DNA from: Ga0077555 sp963761475
GTDB taxonomy: Bacteria > Pseudomonadota > Alphaproteobacteria > Rhizobiales > Hyphomicrobiaceae
NCBI GenBank assembly: GCA_963761475.1
Contig: CAVXGT010000013.1
Location: 1-64,000, forward strand
Length of the DNA stretch: 64,000 nt
Direction of reading: 5' to 3'
Positions 47,396-55,405 of this stretch are shown here, in pieces. The notes beneath the pieces were generated by a model. It saw only the letters and a program-made list of their open reading frames with translations. It did not search any database and was not told where the DNA came from. The translations under genes and the position numbers were made by a program. The stretch's first letter is position 1. Each line of letters starts with the position of its first letter.

Positions 47396-48258
47396 GGGCG
47401 GGCCTCGTCGGCGAGGGCGGCTGCGGCGCGACGGCGGCGCTGGGCGAGGAAGCCGTGGCGGGGGGCTGCGACAAAGGCCACGAGGAAGACCAGCGTCTGC
47501 AGCGTGACGATGACGCCGCCGGTGGCACCGTCGACGAAGTAGCTGATGTAGGCGCCGATGATGGAAGTGAGCGCGCCCATGGCGACGGCAATGCGCACGA
47601 GGACGGGGAACCGGTCGGTCAGCAGGTAGGCGGTGGCCCCCGGCGTGATCACCATGGCGATCACCAGGCAGGCGCCGACGGTCTGGAGGGCGGCGACGGT
47701 TGCGGCGGCGAGCAGCGTGAAGAACACGACCTTCAGGGCGTCGGGGCGCAAGCCGACGCTGCGGGCATGCGTCTCGTCGAAGAACACGACGACTAGGTCC
47801 TTCCAGATCACCATCAGCACGGCGAGCGTGGCGAGGCTGATGATGGCGGCCTGGGCTGCATCCCAATCGGAGATGGCGAGGATGTTGCCGAGCACGATGG
47901 TCTGCACGTTGACGGCGGTCGGATTGATCGAGACCAGGGCGAGGCCTGCGGCAAAGAAGGTCGTGAAGACGATGCCGATGACGGCGTCCTCGCGCAGCTT
48001 GGTCTGCATGCGCACAAAGGCCATGCCCAGGGCGGCCAGCAGGCCGGCGATGAATGCGCCGGCGGCGTACGGCAGGCCCAGCAGGTAGGCGCCGGCGACG
48101 CCCGGCACGATGGCGTGCGCGAGCGCGTCGCCCATCAGCGACCAGCCCTTCAGCATCAGGAATGCCGACAGGAAAGCGCAGGTGGCGCCAACAAGGCCCG
48201 CGACCCACATCGCCTTCAGCATGTAGTCGTAGGTGAAGGGTTCGAGCAGCGTGGCCAT
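47392..48258 (-). CDS. sitC: Mn/Fe ABC transporter permease, first (SitC-like)
   Basis: ABC-3 family permease of 288 residues. It begins MATLLEPFTYDYMLKAM. The coupling sequences GDALAHAIVPGVAGAYLLG and AMVITPGATAYLLTDRF match those of its partner SitD, showing an old duplication. About eight helices. The start at 48258 follows the sitB stop at 48260-48262 by one base. Neighbouring sitA carries Mn-type ligands and mntR is divergent, so the transported metal is most likely manganese, perhaps also ferrous iron. Confidence 0.94.
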   Translation of the reverse strand: MATLLEPFTYDYMLKAMWVAGLVGATCAFLSAFLMLKGWSLMGDALAHAIVPGVAGAYLLGLPYAAGAFIAGLLAALGMAFVRMQTKLREDAVIGIVFTTFFAAGLALVSINPTAVNVQTIVLGNILAISDWDAAQAAIISLATLAVLMVIWKDLVVVFFDETHARSVGLRPDALKVVFFTLLAAATVAALQTVGACLVIAMVITPGATAYLLTDRFPVLVRIAVAMGALTSIIGAYISYFVDGATGGVIVTLQTLVFLVAFVAAPRHGFLAQRRRRAAAALADEARP

Positions 48259-48259
48259 T

Positions 48260-49191
48260 TCACCGCTCCTCCTTCTCGGTCGAGAGCGGGCGGTCGGAGG
48301 CCTTCTCGGCGCCGTAGAAAACAACCGGGCGCTCGTCGTCGGTGAGCACGGTGACGCTGCGCGCATCGTCGTCGTCGTGCAGTGAGGCGCCGTCGAGGCG
48401 GAACTGGCGCAGCACGCCACCGAAGGCGCGCTCGAGGTTCGCCTGGGTGAAGGTGGATTGGGTCGGGCCTGCCGCCAGGACGGTGCCGCGCACGAGCACG
48501 ACCTGATCGCAGAATTCCGGCACGCTGCCGAGGTTGTGGGTCGAGACCAGCATCAGGTGGCCCTGGGCGCGCAGCTCGCGCAGCAGCTGGACGATGGCCT
48601 GCTCGGTCTTGACGTCGACGCCGGTGAAGGGTTCGTCGAGCAGCATCACCAGGCCTTCCTGAGCCAGCGCGCGCGCCAGGAAGACGCGCTTTCTCTGGCC
48701 GCCCGAGAGTTCGCCGATCTGGCGCTTGCGATAGGGCTCCATGCCGACGCGCTCGAGCGCTTCGTCGACCTTGGCGCGGTCGGTTCGCGATGGCCATCCG
48801 CAGCGAGTCCCATGTGGCCATAGCGGCCCATCATGACCACGTCCTCGACCAGGACCGGAAAGTCCCAGTCGACATCCTCGGACTGGGGGACGTAGGCGAC
48901 GAGGTTGGCGCGCTGGGCCTGCCGCGCGGGAAGGCCGGCGATGGTGACGTGTCCCGATGACGGGGTGACGAAACCCATGATGGCCTTGAACAGCGTCGAC
49001 TTGCCTGCACCGTTGATACCGACGAGGCCAGCGATGGTGCCGGGTTCGAGTGCGAACGACGCGTCCTTCAGTGCCACGGTCCCATTCGGGTAGACGACCG
49101 AGACATGGGCCACCTCGAGGCTTGCCACTCGACCGTCGTCGCGGGCGGTCGGTGGCTGGCTGGGCTTGGGCGCGGGCGACTGGGTCGTCAT
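48260..49191 (-). CDS. sitB: Mn/Fe ABC transporter ATP-binding protein (SitB-like), one frame break
   Basis: ATPase of the importer. Walker A is GINGAGKST, the ABC signature is LSGGQRKRVFLARAL, and Walker B is VMLLDEPFTGVD with the following H-loop STHN. The first part begins MTTQSPAPKPSQ at 49191 and reaches MMGRYGHMG; a frame change near 48795 moves to the frame with KVDEALERVGMEPYRKRQIGEL. The C-terminus has an acidic extension of unknown role. The ATG overlaps the sitA stop by four bases. Corrected length is about 310 residues. Confidence 0.92.
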
Positions 49192-50118
49192 TTGCCAAAA
49201 CCCTTGGCGATGGTCGCAACGGTCACTTCGAGCAGCTTCAAGTAGGTGGGGACAGGGCCGCGCTCGGTGCTGAGACTGTCCACGTAGAGCACGCCGCCGT
49301 ACGTGGCACCTGCCTCCTTGGCGACCTGGCGGGCTGGTTTGTCGGAGATGGTGCTCTCGGAGAAGATGACCGGGATCTTTTCGCGTCGCATGACGTCGAT
49401 GACTCGGCGGACCTGGCTCGGCGTGCCCTGCTCATCGGCGTTGATCGGCCACAGGTAGAGTTCCTTGAAGCCCGTAGTCGCGAGCGAGATAGCTGAAGGC
49501 GCCTTCGCTTGTGACGAGCCAGCGCTGGCCCTGCGGAATGGCGGCGAGGCGCTGGCGCAAGGGGGCGTCGACGGCCTTGACGCGGGCGGCATAGGCGGCG
49601 GCGTTACGGTTGTAGATGGCGGCGTTGGCTGGGTCGTGAGTTGCCAGCGCCTTCCTGATGTTCTCGATGTAGACGAGGGCGTTGGTCGGCGACATCCAGG
49701 CATGCGGATTGGGGTTGTCGCGGTAGGCACCGTCCCGGATCGGAAGTGGCTCGATGCCCTCGGAGACGATCACGCTCGGCACGCCCTTGACGTTGGCGAA
49801 GAAGCGTTCGAACCAGCGTTCCAGATTGAGCCCGTTCCACAGCACGAGCTGGGCGCGCTGGGCCTTGACGATGTCCTTGGGCGTCGGCTGGTAGTCGTGA
49901 ATCTCGGCACCGTAGCGGGTGATGGCCTCGACCCTTGCGGCATCGCCGGCGACGTTCTGGGCAATATCCTGGATCACGGTGAAGGTGGTTGCGACGCGGA
50001 AAGCCTCGGCTTGGGCTAGTGCCACCGGCCAGGCCATGATCGTCATCACAATTGCCAGCACGCCAGCTAGGTCGCGCACGCTGCGCGCCCCTGCCCTTTT
50101 CGGACCGCCTTGGCTCAT
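49188..50118 (-). CDS. sitA: Mn/Fe-binding periplasmic protein (SitA-like), one frame break
   Basis: Cluster A-I metal-binding protein of the importer. A Sec leader ends near AQA at residue 37. The ligand set is His74 (EIHDYQPTPKD), His139 (NPHAWMSP) and Glu205 (TSEGAFSYLARDYG), with Asp in YVDSLS at the end; His/His/Glu/Asp is the Mn(II)-type set seen in PsaA, rather than the three-histidine zinc type. The frame breaks near 49480, after which KELYLWPINADEQGTPSQV continues to the stop at 49188-49190. It is the first gene of sitABCD and divergent from mntR. Confidence 0.93.
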
Positions 50119-50190
50119 GACCTGCTCCCGCCCCCCCCCACCGCCTGATAGCGGCGTGCAGGGCCCATTACCGTATTAGTGCGCGCCTCA

Positions 50191-50210
50191 ATAGTTAGTT
50201 ACGGCTAAAC
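50191..50210. promoter_or_regulatory. candidate MntR operator between sitA and mntR
   Basis: TTAG-TTACGG-CTAA at 50195-50208 is a short inverted repeat within an AT-richer stretch, in the 135-base gap between divergent sitA and mntR. It resembles the metal-regulator box form with TTAG...CTAA arms. Position and neighbours suggest MntR control of both genes; the exact box sequence for this clade is not something I can verify here. Confidence 0.4.
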
Positions 50211-50253
50211 TTGTTGTCAATTGCGAACTGGGATATGGATGCTGCGAGGTGCA

Positions 50254-50709
50254 ATGATGCGAGACCAGGAGGCGGCCTTGGCGGATGGCGACGACACCAT
50301 GCCCAATCGTGCAGACAGCTTCCGCCGGGTCCGTGAAGCCCACCAGACGGAACTCGCTGAGGACTATGTCGAGTTGATCGCTGATTTGATCGACGACACC
50401 GGTGAAGCGCGCGTCGTCGACCTTGCCGGCCTACTCGGGGTCTCCAGCGCCACGGTCAACAACGCGATCCAGCGGCTGCAACGGGACGGCTTTGTCACCA
50501 CCAAGCCCTATCGTGCCATCTTCCTCACGGACCGGGGCCTGGAGCTTGCCGTTGCCGTGCGTGAGCGCCATCAGGTCGTGCGCTCGTTTCTGATCGCGCT
50601 CGGCGTATCGCCCGAAACGGCCGATGCTGATACCGAGGGCATCGAGCACCATGTCAGTGCCGAAACCCTCGCCGCCTTCCGCCGGTTCCTGGCACGTCAG
50701 ACGTCATGA
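50254..50709 (+). CDS. mntR: manganese-dependent repressor MntR (DtxR family)
   Basis: Represses manganese import when Mn(II) is plentiful. 151 residues, no SH3 domain, as expected for MntR. Winged helix at about 54-85 (VVDLAGLLGVSSATVNNAIQRL). The metal ligands fit B. subtilis MntR exactly by spacing: Asp37, Glu40, His106, Glu128, Glu131 and His132 match D8, E11, H77, E99, E102 and H103. The start at 50254 follows GAGG; in-frame ATGs at 50236 and 50242 are possible. It faces away from sitA across a possible operator. Confidence 0.95.
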   Translation: MMRDQEAALADGDDTMPNRADSFRRVREAHQTELAEDYVELIADLIDDTGEARVVDLAGLLGVSSATVNNAIQRLQRDGFVTTKPYRAIFLTDRGLELAVAVRERHQVVRSFLIALGVSPETADADTEGIEHHVSAETLAAFRRFLARQTS

Positions 50710-50730
50710 CGGGCGGACCCGTGGGCTCGG

Positions 50731-51213
50731 TCAGGATTCCCCCACCAGCACGGCAACGCGCTCGCCGGGATTGACGGCGCTCAGCGCTGAAACGTCATCC
50801 AGTGCCGTTGCCCAGATGTTGCAGGGTACGGGCAGGCGGATCTCGCCCGGGCGCGATAGCGGCGTCAGCCCGAAGCCGATGATGATGCGGTCATCCTCGC
50901 TCCAGAATGCGATTTCACCGGCTTTCACCAGCGCGCGGGCTCGTGTCTCGCGACCGGTTTCGATGTGTGTCTCGAAGTGAAGCGCCGCGCCCCAGGTCTC
51001 GGCGGTTGTGTAGACTGGCAGCGCAGACCAGATCCGGTCCGCGGTTGGGGTCGCCAGCAGGCGGGCGCGGATGGCTACGTTGCCGGCGCGAATGAGCACC
51101 ACTCGCGGCTCGCGCAGCCTGGGTTTTTGTGAGGCCGGAAACGTTTGCGCCGCCGAGGAGTTGCCCTGGCGGCGCAAGATATTGGTCGGGGGCATCGTGC
51201 TTGTAGCGGGCAT
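50731..51213 (-). CDS. cyclophilin-like fold protein
   Basis: About 160 residues. From residue 35 the sequence (RVVLIRAGNVAIRARLL, DRIWSALPVYTTAETWGAALHFET, GEIAFWSEDDRIIIGFGLTPLS, and CNIWATALDDVSALSAV) fits the small cyclophilin-like family, which has a cyclophilin barrel but no proline-isomerase signature. Its role is unknown. The ATG at 51213 gives a short Ser/Pro-rich head; 51195 is an alternative. It lies 31 bases downstream of the ketosynthase and may be the third gene of the ACP-ketosynthase run. Confidence 0.75.
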   Translation of the reverse strand: MPATSTMPPTNILRRQGNSSAAQTFPASQKPRLREPRVVLIRAGNVAIRARLLATPTADRIWSALPVYTTAETWGAALHFETHIETGRETRARALVKAGEIAFWSEDDRIIIGFGLTPLSRPGEIRLPVPCNIWATALDDVSALSAVNPGERVAVLVGES

Positions 51214-51244
51214 GGCGCCACTTTCAGGCGTGGCGCCGGCCGGG

Positions 51245-52483
51245 TCAAGCTGCCGGCGGTGGGCCGAACAGGAGAACCGCGTTAAGGCCGCCGAAGGCGA
51301 ACGAGTTCGACATGGCATAGCGCACGGGCCGGGACTTGCCCTGATTGGGCGTGTAGTCGAGGTCGCACTTGGGGTCGGGCTCATTCAAGTTGATCGTGGG
51401 CGGTACCCACTGCTCCTCGAGCGCCTTGATGCAGGCAATGGCTTCGACTGCGCCACCGGCGCCGAGCAGGTGGCCGGTCATCGATTTGGTCGAGGAGATC
51501 GACAGCTTCGGGGCGTGGTCGCCGAACACCATCTTGATGGCGTTCGTCTCGTTGGCGTCGTTCAGCGTCGTCGCGGTGCCGTGCGCGTTCAGATAATCGA
51601 CCTGTTCGCCGGTGATACCGGCATCGTCGAGGGCCATCTGCATCGCCGACTTCGGACCTTCGACGTCGGGATTGACCATGTCCTTGCTGTCGGACGACAT
51701 GCCGTAGCCGACGATCTCAGCCAAGATGTTGGCGCCACGCTTGCGGGCGTGCTCGAGTTCTTCCAGCACCAGGATGCCGGCGCCTTCGGCCAGCACCGTG
51801 CCATTGCGGGACTTGGAGAACGGGAAGCAGCCATCCGGCGAGAGCACGCGCATCGCCTGCCAGACGCGCATCGAGCCGTAGGTGAGGACGGCTTCGCTGG
51901 CGCCGGTGACGGCGACGTCGACAAGGCCGTGGCGGATGTAGTCGAGTCCCGTACCGATGGCGTGGCTGGCCGTCGAGCAGGCCGAACATGTGGCAAAGGT
52001 TGGGCCCTTGATGCCGTACTCGATACCGACGTGGGCGGCCGCAGACGAGCCGATGATGCGCAGAAGCGTCAGCGGGTTCGTCGCCTTCTTCTTCAGGATG
52101 AAGAGGTCGTAGTAGGCGCTTTCCGTCGTCGAGAAGCCGCCGGCGCCGGAGCCCACGATCGAGGCCGAGCGGTAGGGCTGATTGTAGGGCGTTGGCAGGC
52201 CGGACTGGGTCCAGGCCTCGTCGGCGGCGCGGCCGGCAAGCCAGGAATAGCGGTCGCCGTACTGGATCTTGCGGCTCTTGACGTGCTTGGCAGGGTCGAA
52301 GCCCTTAATCTCACCGGCGATCTTGATGTAGAGATCCTGCGTCTCCCAGTTCTCGATCGGGCCGACGCCGCAGCGTGCCGCCTTCATCGAGGACCACATC
52401 TCCGAGACATCCAGTCCGATCGGGGACACTGCCCCCATGCCGGTCACGACGACGCGGCGGCGAGTGCTAGCACCGTCTGTCAA
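51245..52483 (-). CDS. beta-ketoacyl-ACP synthase II-like enzyme, second copy (NodE/FabF type)
   Basis: 412 residues with the full Cys-His-His active site: TCSACSTASHAIG, NAHGTATTLND and KSMTGHLLGAGG, so it should be active. It differs clearly from the fabF at 2161, including an aromatic-rich segment (YGDRYSWLAGRAADEAW) and a unit of lysines before NPLTLLRIIG. Start is a TTG at 52483, supported by AAGGAG six to seven bases upstream. It follows its likely partner ACP by 109 bases on the same strand. The pair resembles NodE/NodF, which builds special acyl chains, but no nod genes are present. The product could be an unusual membrane lipid. Confidence 0.88.
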   Translation of the reverse strand: MTDGASTRRRVVVTGMGAVSPIGLDVSEMWSSMKAARCGVGPIENWETQDLYIKIAGEIKGFDPAKHVKSRKIQYGDRYSWLAGRAADEAWTQSGLPTPYNQPYRSASIVGSGAGGFSTTESAYYDLFILKKKATNPLTLLRIIGSSAAAHVGIEYGIKGPTFATCSACSTASHAIGTGLDYIRHGLVDVAVTGASEAVLTYGSMRVWQAMRVLSPDGCFPFSKSRNGTVLAEGAGILVLEELEHARKRGANILAEIVGYGMSSDSKDMVNPDVEGPKSAMQMALDDAGITGEQVDYLNAHGTATTLNDANETNAIKMVFGDHAPKLSISSTKSMTGHLLGAGGAVEAIACIKALEEQWVPPTINLNEPDPKCDLDYTPNQGKSRPVRYAMSNSFAFGGLNAVLLFGPPPAA

Positions 52484-52592
52484 GCTCTGCTCCTTCCAAA
52501 CGCGCCACGACCCGCCACGTGCCGAGGCATGAGGCGGCTGGCGTCTTGCAATCTTCTAGTCCGCGCCCTGAAGGTGGCGCAGTCAGCGGCGG

Positions 52593-52865
52593 TCAGGTCT
52601 TGGCGGCGGATGCCGTCGAAGCGATCACCTGCTTGACCCTATCCACAACCGATCCCACCGACTTGAAAGCTGCTGTTTCTTCCGAGTCGTTGGCGTTGTA
52701 GGGGATCTCGATGCCGAAGGTGTCCTCCAGCTCGAATACGATCATGGCGAGATCGATCGATTCGATCTTCAGGTCCGCCAGGGCCGTCTCGAGGCCGATA
52801 TCGTCCCTCGGCTCCTTCATGTGCTTCTTCAGGATATCGATGATCTTGGTCGCTGTGTCGTCCAT
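52593..52865 (-). CDS. atypical acyl carrier protein paired with the ketosynthase
   Basis: 90 residues from ATG 52865 (MDDTATKIIDILKKHMKEP). The phosphopantetheine site is Ser36 in KIESIDLAMIVFELEDTFG: the usual Asp-Ser-Leu is replaced by Glu-Ser-Ile, which separates it from housekeeping AcpP. It is also unlike the long-chain AcpXL of rhizobia, judged from remembered sequence. Helix IV region carries an extra polar insert (NANDSEETAAFKSV). It is likely acylated by a dedicated holo-ACP synthase and used by the adjacent ketosynthase. Upstream lies a gap of 334 bases. Confidence 0.88.
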   Translation of the reverse strand: MDDTATKIIDILKKHMKEPRDDIGLETALADLKIESIDLAMIVFELEDTFGIEIPYNANDSEETAAFKSVGSVVDRVKQVIASTASAAKT

Positions 52866-53199
52866 TTTACTCTCCCGCCCCGTGAGTTGCAGACGCACGG
52901 GAGTCCTATCATTCGCCCTTGCTAGAGCATGAGCGGCCATAGAGCAAGCAGGGCTCACAAATAACCGTAAACGCTAATCAGCCCTTGCCTTCGCCGGGGA
53001 CTTTCATCCCGAGATGGTTGTTTGCAACTTTCAGGCCGGTTCGTTTCGGGTCGAAAAATTCATTGGCAACCCTCTCCGGCTGGCCATTGTGCGGGTTTGT
53101 GTGCTCAATAGTCGAATTGAGCCGGTACGGTCGCCGAGGTGGCGGGGCCTTGGTGAATGTTGTTCGGCTGGGTGCCGGTAACCCTAAGGAGGCCAGGCA
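52866..53199. promoter_or_regulatory. divergent ACP / acyl-CoA ligase region, possible small ORF
   Basis: 334 bases between the atypical ACP (leftward) and the acyl-CoA ligase (rightward), so promoters for both should lie here. On the minus strand, an open frame ending at 52978-52980 reads ERVANEFFDPKRTG and LKVANNHLGMKVPGEGKG with codon use typical of coding sequence. It has no standard start codon near, so I do not call it as a gene. TAAGGAGG just before 53200 is the ligase ribosome site. Confidence 0.4.
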
Positions 53200-54933
53200 A
53201 TGACCACGGCGAATGCTCGAGGCGGACGTGTGCCTGCTGTGCGGGAGTTTCCCTGGCTCAAACATTATCCGCCGGGGGTCGATTGGCACCAGGTGTTCGA
53301 ACCGACGCCGTTGGCCCAGTTGATCGAGGAGGCGGCGGCGCGTTTCGCCAGCCGCCCGGCGACCAATTTCCTCGGGAGGATCACGACCTATGGCGAGATC
53401 GGAGCGCTGGTGCAACGCACGGCTGCAGGCCTTGCGCGGCTCGGCGTGACCAAGGGCACGCGGGTCGGTCTACTGCTGCCGAACGCGCCAACCTTCATCA
53501 TTTACTATTTCGCGATCGCCAAGGCCGGCGGCACGGTGGTCAACTTCAATCCGCTCTATACGGTCGAGGAGCTGGCCCGCCAGGTTGCCGATAGCGGCAC
53601 CGAGATCATGGTGACACTGGATTTGAAGGTGCTGTTCGACAAGGTCGAGGCGCTGCTGGTGGCGGACCAGCTGCCGCGCGCGATCGTGGCGTCGTTCCGC
53701 GACCAATTGCCGGCCACCAAGTCAGTGCTGTTCCGTGTGTTCAAGGGGCGGGAATTGGCGGCGCCCGAGAGCTCGCCGGCGGCATCCCGGATCATCTCTA
53801 ATGGGGAAGTCATCGCCAACGATGGCAGGTTCGAGGCGCCTGCGATCGATCCCGTCGAGGACGTTGCGGTGCTGCAATACACGGGTGGTACCACGGGCAC
53901 TCCCAAAGGCGCCATGCTGACGCATGCCAACGTCACCATCAATGCGCGCCAGTCTCTGGCCTGGGTGAAGGATTATAGTCCTGGCCAAGAGCGCATCCTT
54001 GGCGCGCTGCCGTTCTTTCATGTCTTTGCGATGACAGCGGTGATGAACTACGCGATCGCGATTGGGGCGGAGATCGTGATCATGCCGCGCTTCGTCCTCA
54101 ACGATGCGATGGGGCTGATCACCAAGACGCGGCCGACGCTGATGCCGGGCGTGCCGACCATGTTCAACGCCATGCTGAATCATCCCAAGCTCAAGAGCTA
54201 CGATCTCTCCTCGCTGAAGTTCTGCCTGTCGGGTGGCGCACCGTTGCTGCTCGAGACCAAGCGCCAGTTCGAGGCACTGACGGGCTGCAAAGTGGTCGAG
54301 GCCTATGGGTTGTCGGAGGCGTCACCGGGGGTGACGGTCAATCCGATCAATGGCCCCGTAAAAGAGCTTTCGATCGGACAGCCAATGCCCGGCACCATCG
54401 TGTCGCTCAGGGATCCAGCCAATCCAGCCCTCGAGGTTGGAGCGGGAGAAAAAGGCGAGATCTGCATTTGGGGGCCGCAGGTGATGAAGGGCTATTGGAA
54501 CCGGCCCGCGGAAACCGAGCAACAGATGACGCCTGATGGCTACCTGCGCACGGGCGACATCGCGACGATGGATCAGGAAGGATTCTTGTTCATCGTCGAC
54601 CGGATCAAGGACCTGATCATCTGCTCGGGCTACAATGTCTATCCCCGCAACATCGAAGAGGCGATCTCGACCCATCCGGCGGTCGAGGAAGTGACGGTGA
54701 TCGGGATCAAGGACGACTACCGGGGTGAAGCGCCGAAGGCCTTCATCAAGTTGCGCGCGGGGCAAAAGGTGACAGCCGACGACATCCTGGCGCATCTGGG
54801 GCCGAAGCTCAGTCGGATCGAGATGCCGGCGGCGATCGAGTTCCGCGATGCCTTGCCGAAAACGATTATCGGCAAGCTCTCCAAGAAGGAGCTCAAGGAG
54901 GAGGAAGCCCAGCGTCAGCGTTCGGCGGGGTGA
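53200..54933 (+). CDS. long-chain acyl-CoA ligase (FadD-like)
   Basis: Adenylate-forming enzyme, 577 residues, that activates fatty acids with ATP and CoA. P-loop-like motif YTGGTTGTPKGAML near residues 228-241, A5 motif EAYGLSEASPG, TGDIATMD, and DRIKDLIICSGYNVYPRNIEE, with the C-terminal catalytic lysine in PKTIIGKLSKKEL. Start ATG 53200 follows AAGGAGG at 53185-53191. No signal peptide. Placed between the NodE/NodF-like pair and the fad genes, it is most likely the fatty-acid activator for the beta-oxidation group, or for the lipid made by the neighbouring pair. Substrate chain length is not evident. Confidence 0.9.
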   Translation: MTTANARGGRVPAVREFPWLKHYPPGVDWHQVFEPTPLAQLIEEAAARFASRPATNFLGRITTYGEIGALVQRTAAGLARLGVTKGTRVGLLLPNAPTFIIYYFAIAKAGGTVVNFNPLYTVEELARQVADSGTEIMVTLDLKVLFDKVEALLVADQLPRAIVASFRDQLPATKSVLFRVFKGRELAAPESSPAASRIISNGEVIANDGRFEAPAIDPVEDVAVLQYTGGTTGTPKGAMLTHANVTINARQSLAWVKDYSPGQERILGALPFFHVFAMTAVMNYAIAIGAEIVIMPRFVLNDAMGLITKTRPTLMPGVPTMFNAMLNHPKLKSYDLSSLKFCLSGGAPLLLETKRQFEALTGCKVVEAYGLSEASPGVTVNPINGPVKELSIGQPMPGTIVSLRDPANPALEVGAGEKGEICIWGPQVMKGYWNRPAETEQQMTPDGYLRTGDIATMDQEGFLFIVDRIKDLIICSGYNVYPRNIEEAISTHPAVEEVTVIGIKDDYRGEAPKAFIKLRAGQKVTADDILAHLGPKLSRIEMPAAIEFRDALPKTIIGKLSKKELKEEEAQRQRSAG

Positions 54934-54942
54934 GTCGGAAAA

Positions 54943-54976
54943 TCGCCCGAGGTGACATCAGGAATCCCCCGGGCGA
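54943..54976. terminator. possible hairpin between convergent ligase and GlsB genes
   Basis: TCGCCCG (54943-54949) and CGGGCGA (54970-54976) form a perfect seven-base stem with a 20-base loop, in the short convergent gap. There is no T-run on either side, so it is a weak terminator candidate; it may serve both genes. Confidence 0.35.
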
Positions 54977-55019
54977 CAGATTGGCGGTTGCGGACGATGC
55001 CGCGGTCTGCGCCGAACAG

Positions 55020-55271
55020 CTACCGTTTGACCAGATTGATCACGAACAACAACAAGCAGGCGCCGATCACGGCGTTGATGATAGCGGCAATCACGCCACC
55101 GCCGATCAGGATGCCCAGACGCGGGAGCACGAATCCTGCGACAGCAGCGCCGACGATGCCGACGATGACGTTGCCGAGTACGCCGAAGCCCCCACCCTTC
55201 ATGATTTGGCCGGCGAGCCAGCCTGCGACAGCACCGATTGCAAGCCAAATAACAAGTGCGACAAGATCCAT
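55020..55271 (-). CDS. GlsB/YeaQ/YmgE family small membrane protein
   Basis: 83 residues, almost wholly hydrophobic, with three helices: VALVIWLAIGAVAGWLAGQI, VLGNVIVGIVGAAVAGFVL and IAAIINAVIGACLLLFVI. The glycine motif MKGGGFGVLGN is the family hallmark (transglycosylase-associated protein group; the name is historical and no such activity is proven). The ATG at 55271 is preferred to a longer frame to 55331 because the protein then starts MDLVALVIW. Often stress-inducible in proteobacteria. It ends just before the hairpin at 54943-54976. Confidence 0.9.
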   Translation of the reverse strand: MDLVALVIWLAIGAVAGWLAGQIMKGGGFGVLGNVIVGIVGAAVAGFVLPRLGILIGGGVIAAIINAVIGACLLLFVINLVKR

Positions 55272-55405
55272 GGATCTTTCCTCCGCAAGTGCGCCCGAAT
55301 CAGTCTTCGGGACGAGACACATTCGCGGCAATCCGTCGCAACCTCAAGAGGTCGTTGTAATATTTCCGGTTCTACCAGCAGCCGGACGAACTGGCCATCG
55401 TGCGC

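Noticed and set aside
50731..54933. A nodulation (nod) gene cluster because of NodE/NodF-like proteins
   Set aside because: No nodA, B, C or D, no nod box, and the proteins are only general family matches.
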